Shown in pieces: positions 33,126-38,307 of a stretch of 38,307 nt of DNA. Source of the stretch: an uncultured Ruminococcus sp. GTDB taxonomy: Bacteria > Bacillota > Clostridia > Oscillospirales > Ruminococcaceae. The position numbers and the translations under genes are program-made. Under the pieces are notes generated by a model, which worked only from the letters and a program-made list of their open reading frames with translations, made no database searches and was not told the origin of the DNA. Location: positions 1-38,307 of the forward strand of contig ONMB01000013.1 of assembly GCA_900318825.1 (NCBI GenBank), read 5' to 3'. The first letter of the stretch is position 1. Each line of letters begins with the position of its first letter.

Positions 33126-33635
33126 ATGTCATTCAAAAAGATCGATCTTTCGCAGCTCAGCTTTGATCCCTTCACAAAGATAGGCAAGGAGTGGATGCTG
33201 CTCACTGCCGGAAACAAAGAGAAGTTCAACACCATGACGGCTTCATGGGGACAGATGGGCGTTCTCTGGAACAAGAACGTTCTCACCTGCTATATCCGCC
33301 CTAACCGCTATACATACGGCTTCGTTGAGGAGAACGAATACTTCACAGCTTCGTTCTTCAAGGAGGAATACCGCAAGGCACTCTCATTCTGCGGAGCACA
33401 TTCCGGAAGAGACTGCGACAAGGTCAAGGAGACAGGTCTTACTCCCACCGAAATGGGAAGCGGTATGTCGTTTGAGGAGGCAGATATGGTGTTTGTCTGC
33501 CGCAAGCTGTACAGCTACGACCTGAAGGAGGAGGGCTTCCTTACCGATGACGGTATACCGGAGCAGTTCTTCGGACCTCAGCCTTATCACAGAGCCTATA
33601 TCGCAGAGATAACAGCAGCTTACGTTAAAGAATGA
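33126..33635 (+). CDS. Flavin-reductase-like FMN-binding protein
   Basis: A 169-residue cytoplasmic protein of the split beta-barrel flavin reductase family. The FMN-binding N-terminus is recognisable: WMLLTAGNKEKFNTMTASWG then CYIRPNRYTYGFVEENEYF and an HSGRDCDKVKETGL loop. It would reduce flavins with NAD(P)H or use flavin as a cofactor; physiological partners are unknown. AGGAGG lies 7 bases before ATG. It comes 76 bases after spo0A in the same orientation with no strong terminator, so partial cotranscription is possible. A clear terminator follows. Confidence 0.88.
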   Translation: MSFKKIDLSQLSFDPFTKIGKEWMLLTAGNKEKFNTMTASWGQMGVLWNKNVLTCYIRPNRYTYGFVEENEYFTASFFKEEYRKALSFCGAHSGRDCDKVKETGLTPTEMGSGMSFEEADMVFVCRKLYSYDLKEEGFLTDDGIPEQFFGPQPYHRAYIAEITAAYVKE

Positions 33636-33639
33636 TGAG

Positions 33640-33666
33640 ACAGGGCGGATATCCGCCCTGTTTTTT
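33640..33666 (+). terminator. Terminator after the flavin reductase gene
   Basis: Self-complementary stretch ACAGGGCGGATATCCGCCCTGT at 33640-33661 (11-bp arms that can fold with an ATAT loop), followed by six T. Confidence 0.9.
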
Positions 33667-33725
33667 GCATATTCAGGCAAAATTCTGTGCTTTTTTCGGA
33701 TATAAAAATAAAAATTTATTTTTGC

Positions 33726-33754
33726 TTGCAAAACGGCTGATAATGTGGTACAAT
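33726..33754 (+). promoter_or_regulatory. Promoter of the YfhO-family gene
   Basis: TTGCAA at 33726-33731, spacer 17, TACAAT at 33749-33754 preceded by TGG. The leader is about 65 bases. Confidence 0.7.
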
Positions 33755-33825
33755 TATAAAGTATATTAAAATAGGGGAGTATGGCGTTTCAGCCCTGTCC
33801 CCGATAAAAGCAAGGAGGAAATAAA

Positions 33826-36800
33826 TTGGCTAAGTCAAACTCTTCAGCTGCCGCCAAGAAACAGCGTACCGGCAATACCGGCGGCAAGACGAAGTATAAC
33901 AGCTCAAAGCCACGCAGCTCTGCTCCGATGAAACCGGGCGGCAAGGCTGCGGAGAACATATCAGCCTTCAGAGGACAGAAATTCAGCCTGCTTTTCTGTT
34001 TTGCAGCCTTTCTGATACCGTTTCTGCTCACGCTGATAGCATACGCAGGATTTGACGTATACCCGTTCGGTAAGCGTTCGGTCCTCACCCTCGACCTCAA
34101 CGGTCAGTACATCTACTACTTCGAGGGCATACGCAATGCCTTCCGCGGAGACGGCAGCATCTTCTACAACTGGAGCCGTAACCTTTCCGGCGGATTTATG
34201 GGTATCGTAGGCTACTATCTCGCAAGCCCGTTCACACTGATACCGATACTGATGCCGCGAGAGTACATTCTCGAAGCGATAATGCTGATGCAGATGTGCA
34301 AGGTCGGCGCGTGCGGCTTTACGTTCTGCATATACGCGCAGAAATCGAAGAAGCTCCCCGGCGGACCGGCGATGATATTCTCGATAATGTATGCAATGAT
34401 GGCGTTTGTGGTGATACAGCTCATAGATCCTATGTGGATCGACGGACCTATACTCCTGCCGCTCGTCATACTCGGTATCGAACACCTCATAGACGACGGC
34501 AGAAAGCTCGGATACATAATTCCGACAGCTCTCGTTTTCATAGCAAACTTCTACATGGGATTTATGATAGCAATATTCATCGCTATCTACTTCACATATT
34601 ACCTCTTCTTCGGTGCGGAGAGAAAGTTCAAGAACATCAAGGATTACGCAAAGACAGTAGGAGTAATGGCTGGCTCCACAGTGGTAGTCCTTATGCTGAG
34701 CGCGATAATGATACTGCCGGTATACAACGCGCTGAAGCTCGGTAAATTCGACTTTACAGATCCTGTCTACGACTGGCACCAGCATCTCTTCAAGCTCCCC
34801 GAGCTCATACCGACTCTCCTTCCTAACCAGTATTACTCCGTAAACGTTGACACCGGAACAAAACTCTACGGACGTCCGGAGATATACTGCGGAGTGCTCA
34901 CAGTAGTGCTCGCACCGCTATATTTCTTCAATAAAAACATCAAATGGAACAAGAAGCTCGGCTACGGACTGCTCGTATTCGCTATGGTAATGAGTATGTA
35001 TGTAAAGCCGCTCAATATGTACTGGCACGGCGGTCAGGATCCTAACTGGCTCCCTTACAGATACTCGTTCCTGCTCTCATTCATACTCGTATCAATGGCG
35101 GCAGAGGTATTCGCAAACCTCGACGGTCTCAGACTTAACCGCGACAGCATACTCAACGATTTCGGCAAACACGCAAGCCCTGTCGTATACGGCGGCGGAG
35201 TGTTCTCCGTGATAGCGATACTCATACTGAGCTTTATGGCTGTTTCCTCCAAGTACGACTATACCAGTGAAGAGCTCAAGGGCTACAAGTACCCTGCAAA
35301 GGGACTCTACTACAAGGCAAAGATGAACTTCGGTTCGGACTACTGGACTGAGATATGGCTCGGAACTCTCGGCTTCGGACTCCTTCTTGCAGGTATCTAT
35401 ACCATACTCGTATTCGTTTACAGCTCAACAAAGAAGAAGAACCTCCGAACAGTTCTTCTCGTTGTAACAGCCTGTCTTGTTTCGTTTGAGGGCGGCTACA
35501 ACTGCTACGACTCGTTCAGGAAGATATACAAGGAGGTCGGCAACAGCTGCCGTGCTTCATACGCTGATATAATCAGTGCTCCGGACGATATAGTTGCAAA
35601 GCTCGAGGACTACGACGGCAGCTTCTACCGTGCCGAAAAGACATACAACCGTATGGTAAATGACGATATGGCTTACGGTCTGAGAGGTATAACTCATTCC
35701 AGCTCAGTAATGAATACCAAGGCTCTTCAGGCTATCGACAACCTCGGTTACTTCACACAGAGCTTCGAGTCCAAGTATGAGGGCTGCAATCCCGTTGCGG
35801 ACTCTATCCTCGGTATAAAGTATGTCATAAATTCGCCCGAGAGAGCTTCCAAGGAAAAGCGCCTGCTCGATGCGACTTACAGAAAGGTCCTCGAAAACAT
35901 CGAGTACGACCGCTATGACGATCCCAACCGTCAGATAGTCACCGACAAGGTAGATATCTACGAAAACCCCAACGCACTTTCTATCGGTTTTATGGCTGAC
36001 AAGTCTATCCTCGATATGGAGCTTATGGACGACAAGGATCCCTTCAAGAACCTCAACGATATGCTTGCCAAGATGACAGGCAATTCCGGCAAGGAGTATT
36101 ACACTGCTATCCCCTATGAGGTGCAGTTCGATGAAAATCAGGTAAACTACCACGACTATAAGCATACAAACGGCGTTATGCACGACTGCTGGGAGTCCTA
36201 CCCGACTTCGACCGACGCAGTTGTAAACGTCCGCCTGACAGTTCCCGAGGACGGCGATGTGTATATGCACCTCACCTCGCAGCTCAAGAAGACCTGTAAT
36301 GTATGGGTGGGCATCAAGAACGCCGAGGGCAAATACACCGGTACATCTTCTGACAACTACGACAGTGCCGGAAAGTATTTCGACACCAATTCCTCACCTA
36401 TCGTCCGTCTTGGTCCGTTCACAAAGGGACAGGAGATCGAAGTCCGCTTCACTATCCCGCCTACGGACGGTAAGTACACCGGTAAGAACGAGTACCTCAT
36501 GGTAAGAAAGGACGCAGGCTTCCAGTTCTGCAATCTCGACACAGAGGAATTCGTAAAGGATATAAACACACTCAAGTCTGGTCAGTGGGAAATCGACATG
36601 GACAAGACCAATGACCGTCACCTTGAAGGTACTGTAAATGTAAAACCCGGTCAGGTATTCGTAACATCTATTCCCTACGAGCCCGGCTGGACAGTGAAGA
36701 TTGACGGCAAAAAGGTCAAGAATCTCGTCAAGTACGAGGGTGAAGGCAAGGAGCAGCACCTCGTCAACAAGGACGGTACAGAAGGTCAGATAGCGATCAC

Positions 36801-37200
36801 AGACGCCTTCATCGGTATCAGAATGGACGACATCTCAGCCGGTGAGCACACTATCACAATGACCTACACTCCGCCCGGATTTACTACCGGCGTTGTTACA
36901 CTCATACTCGGAATAATCGCCTGTGTATTCATCTTCATCTACGACAGACGTCACAATGAAGTTGTAAAGGCAAAGATAGCAGCAAAGAAGGCTAAGAGCT
37001 CCGGAACAACTGTCGATGAGACAAGCACCAAGGTCACAGAAGAGACCAAGGAAGCTCCGGAGACTGCTGAAAAGTCCGAAGAGGAAGCAAAGGCCAAGAG
37101 TGAGATCTCGGACATTGTTGACGAAGTTCTTGGAGAGGCGCAAGCTAAAAGGCAAAATCCGAACAATAACTCCGGCAGCCAGAAGAAAAAGAAGAAATAA
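33826..37200 (+). CDS. YfhO-family multipass membrane protein
   Basis: An 1124-residue membrane protein starting at TTG 33826, 7 bases after AAGGAGG. Residues 1-50 are a basic, Ser/Lys-rich cytoplasmic head. About 55-570 hold a dozen or more hydrophobic helices with the YfhO/GT-C-like opening loop LDLNGQYIYYFEGIRNAF (Asp in the first outer loop) and FYNWSRNLSGGFMGIVGYYLASPF. Then comes a large extracytoplasmic part (about 575-1020) ending in a beta domain (PYEPGWTVKIDGKKV), one last membrane helix near 1030, and a charged Lys/Glu/Ala tail ending KKKKK. Bacillus YfhO, about 860 residues, is linked to glycosylation of lipoteichoic acid. A GT-C lipid-linked glycosyltransferase role is an inference. 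Confidence 0.85.
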   Translation: MAKSNSSAAAKKQRTGNTGGKTKYNSSKPRSSAPMKPGGKAAENISAFRGQKFSLLFCFAAFLIPFLLTLIAYAGFDVYPFGKRSVLTLDLNGQYIYYFEGIRNAFRGDGSIFYNWSRNLSGGFMGIVGYYLASPFTLIPILMPREYILEAIMLMQMCKVGACGFTFCIYAQKSKKLPGGPAMIFSIMYAMMAFVVIQLIDPMWIDGPILLPLVILGIEHLIDDGRKLGYIIPTALVFIANFYMGFMIAIFIAIYFTYYLFFGAERKFKNIKDYAKTVGVMAGSTVVVLMLSAIMILPVYNALKLGKFDFTDPVYDWHQHLFKLPELIPTLLPNQYYSVNVDTGTKLYGRPEIYCGVLTVVLAPLYFFNKNIKWNKKLGYGLLVFAMVMSMYVKPLNMYWHGGQDPNWLPYRYSFLLSFILVSMAAEVFANLDGLRLNRDSILNDFGKHASPVVYGGGVFSVIAILILSFMAVSSKYDYTSEELKGYKYPAKGLYYKAKMNFGSDYWTEIWLGTLGFGLLLAGIYTILVFVYSSTKKKNLRTVLLVVTACLVSFEGGYNCYDSFRKIYKEVGNSCRASYADIISAPDDIVAKLEDYDGSFYRAEKTYNRMVNDDMAYGLRGITHSSSVMNTKALQAIDNLGYFTQSFESKYEGCNPVADSILGIKYVINSPERASKEKRLLDATYRKVLENIEYDRYDDPNRQIVTDKVDIYENPNALSIGFMADKSILDMELMDDKDPFKNLNDMLAKMTGNSGKEYYTAIPYEVQFDENQVNYHDYKHTNGVMHDCWESYPTSTDAVVNVRLTVPEDGDVYMHLTSQLKKTCNVWVGIKNAEGKYTGTSSDNYDSAGKYFDTNSSPIVRLGPFTKGQEIEVRFTIPPTDGKYTGKNEYLMVRKDAGFQFCNLDTEEFVKDINTLKSGQWEIDMDKTNDRHLEGTVNVKPGQVFVTSIPYEPGWTVKIDGKKVKNLVKYEGEGKEQHLVNKDGTEGQIAITDAFIGIRMDDISAGEHTITMTYTPPGFTTGVVTLILGIIACVFIFIYDRRHNEVVKAKIAAKKAKSSGTTVDETSTKVTEETKEAPETAEKSEEEAKAKSEISDIVDEVLGEAQAKRQNPNNNSGSQKKKKK

Positions 37201-37211
37201 CCCATAAATAA

Positions 37212-37242
37212 CCCCGGAAGCTCAGAGCTTCCGGGGCTTTTT
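37212..37242 (+). terminator. Terminator of the YfhO-family gene
   Basis: Perfect 11-bp stem CCCCGGAAGCT / AGCTTCCGGGG (37212-37222, 37226-37236), 3-base loop, followed by CTTTTT. Confidence 0.92.
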
Positions 37243-37293
37243 CGATATGATCTGTTTTTCTGATGTATTTGCAGCGAACTATGTTCTAAAGAC

Positions 37294-37320
37294 AAAAAGG
37301 ACTCCCGGCGTGAGTCCTTT
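37294..37320 (-). terminator. Terminator of the HD-GYP gene
   Basis: Stem AAAGGACTC / GAGTCCTTT (37296-37304, 37312-37320), 7-base loop, followed on the minus strand by a run of T. Confidence 0.8.
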
Positions 37321-37324
37321 GAGT

Positions 37325-38307
37325 TTATCTTGCAGGAATGTCGGTGCTTTCCTCACCGGGCTGAGCGTTGGGGCTGTAAAGAGCGTCGATGTCGATCTTC
37401 TTTTCGTCGATTATCTTCAGGAAAATATCGAGAAGCTCCGGATCAAACTGCGTTCCTCTGTCCTTATGGAGCTCGCTCATAACGTAGTCGAAGTCCTGCC
37501 GCTTGCGGTAAACACGGTTTGCGGTCATGGCATCGAAAGCGTCGGCTATGGCGATTATCCTGCCGTATAGCGGTATATCCTCGCCTTTGAGCCCATCGGG
37601 ATAGCCCCTGCCGTCATAGCGCTCATGGTGATACCTTGCGCCCTCCACAACGTGATCGATAAGGGTAAGGTCTTTGAGTATCTCCGCACCACGGGTAACG
37701 TGGGTCTTCATGACGGCATACTCATCATCGGTCAGCCTGCCCGGTTTATTCAGCACAGAGTCGGGTATGCCGATCTTGCCGATATCGTGGAGCAGGGCTG
37801 CCTTGCGGATATTTTCCTGCTCCGCCTCGGTGAAGCCGTATTCACGGGCTATCATGGCAGAATACTCCGACACACGCTGTGAATGCTGGCTGGTACGTTC
37901 GTCCTTGGCATCAACAGTCTTGGCGATGGCAAGGATAGTCTCATTGCCCATCTGCACCTGCTGCAATGCCATGGAAAGCTTAGCCTGCTGTATCTCCAGA
38001 GTACGCTGTACCTGAGTTCTCGTGATGAACCAGGTCAGCCAGCCTATGAATACCACAGCGACCGCAATCATATAATACTTGAACCAGATGTTGTCGTATA
38101 TGGCTTTTTCCTTGGTAAGGCTGTAGGTGCTCTCCTCGGATATCATGCCGTTTTCATCACGCACAGCCAGCCTGAAAGTATAATCTCCCGGAGGAAGATT
38201 TGTATAAGGTATGCTCAGCAGCTCGCTGTCTTTCAGGTCTACCCAGTCCGGGTCGAAGCCATCGAGCCTGTAGGACACCACGGGGTCTGCAAAGGTGTAG
38301 TTGATAA
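37325..38307 (-). CDS. Y_Y_Y/HD-GYP sensor protein, 5' end outside the window
   Basis: The frame is open to the right edge, so this is the C-terminal part (about 327 residues) of a longer protein; GTG 38281 is internal. The visible start (INYTFADPVVSYRLDGFDPDW) is the Y_Y_Y domain that follows a beta-propeller sensor outside the cell. A membrane helix (about 95 residues in, YYMIAVAVVFIGWLTWFI) and a coiled linker lead to an HD-GYP domain with HDIGKIGIPD and HHERYDGRGYPDGLKGEDIP, all metal- and substrate-binding residues intact. HD-GYP proteins hydrolyse cyclic di-GMP, so this is a likely counterpart to the GGDEF protein at 549. Propeller-Y_Y_Y sensors often detect oligosaccharides in gut bacteria. 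Confidence 0.9.
   Translation of the reverse strand, partial: INYTFADPVVSYRLDGFDPDWVDLKDSELLSIPYTNLPPGDYTFRLAVRDENGMISEESTYSLTKEKAIYDNIWFKYYMIAVAVVFIGWLTWFITRTQVQRTLEIQQAKLSMALQQVQMGNETILAIAKTVDAKDERTSQHSQRVSEYSAMIAREYGFTEAEQENIRKAALLHDIGKIGIPDSVLNKPGRLTDDEYAVMKTHVTRGAEILKDLTLIDHVVEGARYHHERYDGRGYPDGLKGEDIPLYGRIIAIADAFDAMTANRVYRKRQDFDYVMSELHKDRGTQFDPELLDIFLKIIDEKKIDIDALYSPNAQPGEESTDIPAR

Overview
The window looks like chromosomal DNA of a low-to-mid GC Gram-positive anaerobe of the Clostridia, most likely a gut or rumen Ruminococcus-type member of the Oscillospiraceae. This rests on a clear Spo0A, Gram-positive style SD sequences (AGGAGG), DUF4214 proteins, lipoproteins with Thr/Ser/Ala-rich tails, a YfhO-family membrane protein and several glycoside hydrolases. 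The genus is an inference. I see no rRNA, tRNA, CRISPR array, insertion sequence or phage module.

Layout. 1-5.7 kb: a 50-residue GTG-start protein, a GAF-GGDEF diguanylate cyclase, a divergent mcrB-mcrC pair whose McrC lacks its nuclease half, and a papain-like/GNAT fusion. 5.7-9.5 kb (minus strand): a decayed CPBP protease, a secreted DUF4214/C39-type peptidase, and an ECF sigma factor with its translationally coupled DUF4179 membrane partner. 9.6-12.7 kb: an orphan sugar-binding lipoprotein, and a divergent guanine-deaminase-like gene followed by an ion permease. 12.7-16.8 kb: a uridine-kinase-like P-loop protein and polyphosphate kinase with a histone H1-like tail, sharing one promoter with a perfect Spo0A box just upstream; then a phosphatidylserine synthase. 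16.9-21.5 kb (minus strand): murA, a canonical cyclophilin lipoprotein, a membrane-anchored cyclophilin without active-site residues, and a signal-peptidase-like protein without catalytic residues. 22.0-26.4 kb: glycogen phosphorylase and a cytoplasmic GH13 enzyme. 26.4-32.1 kb: a Pho-box-like promoter-terminator cassette without an ORF, then a cytoplasmic GH95, a GH26 lipoprotein and a degenerate HAD-like protein in one operon. 32.3-38.3 kb: Spo0A, a flavin reductase, a large YfhO-family protein, and the 3' part of a Y_Y_Y/HD-GYP sensor.

Themes. Storage polymers (polyphosphate, glycogen) and glycan use sit beside second-messenger (GGDEF, HD-GYP) and developmental (Spo0A) regulators. Several proteins keep a recognisable fold but have lost catalytic residues or domains: McrC, one cyclophilin, the SipW-like protein and the HAD-like protein. 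Most promoters share one grammar: TTG-type -35, a spacer of exactly 17, TATAAT, often with TGG or TGA just before the -10. The strongest leads are the papain-like/GNAT fusion, the dead SipW-like protein with a long cytoplasmic tail, the Ppk basic tail with its upstream Spo0A box, and the orphan Pho-box cassette.
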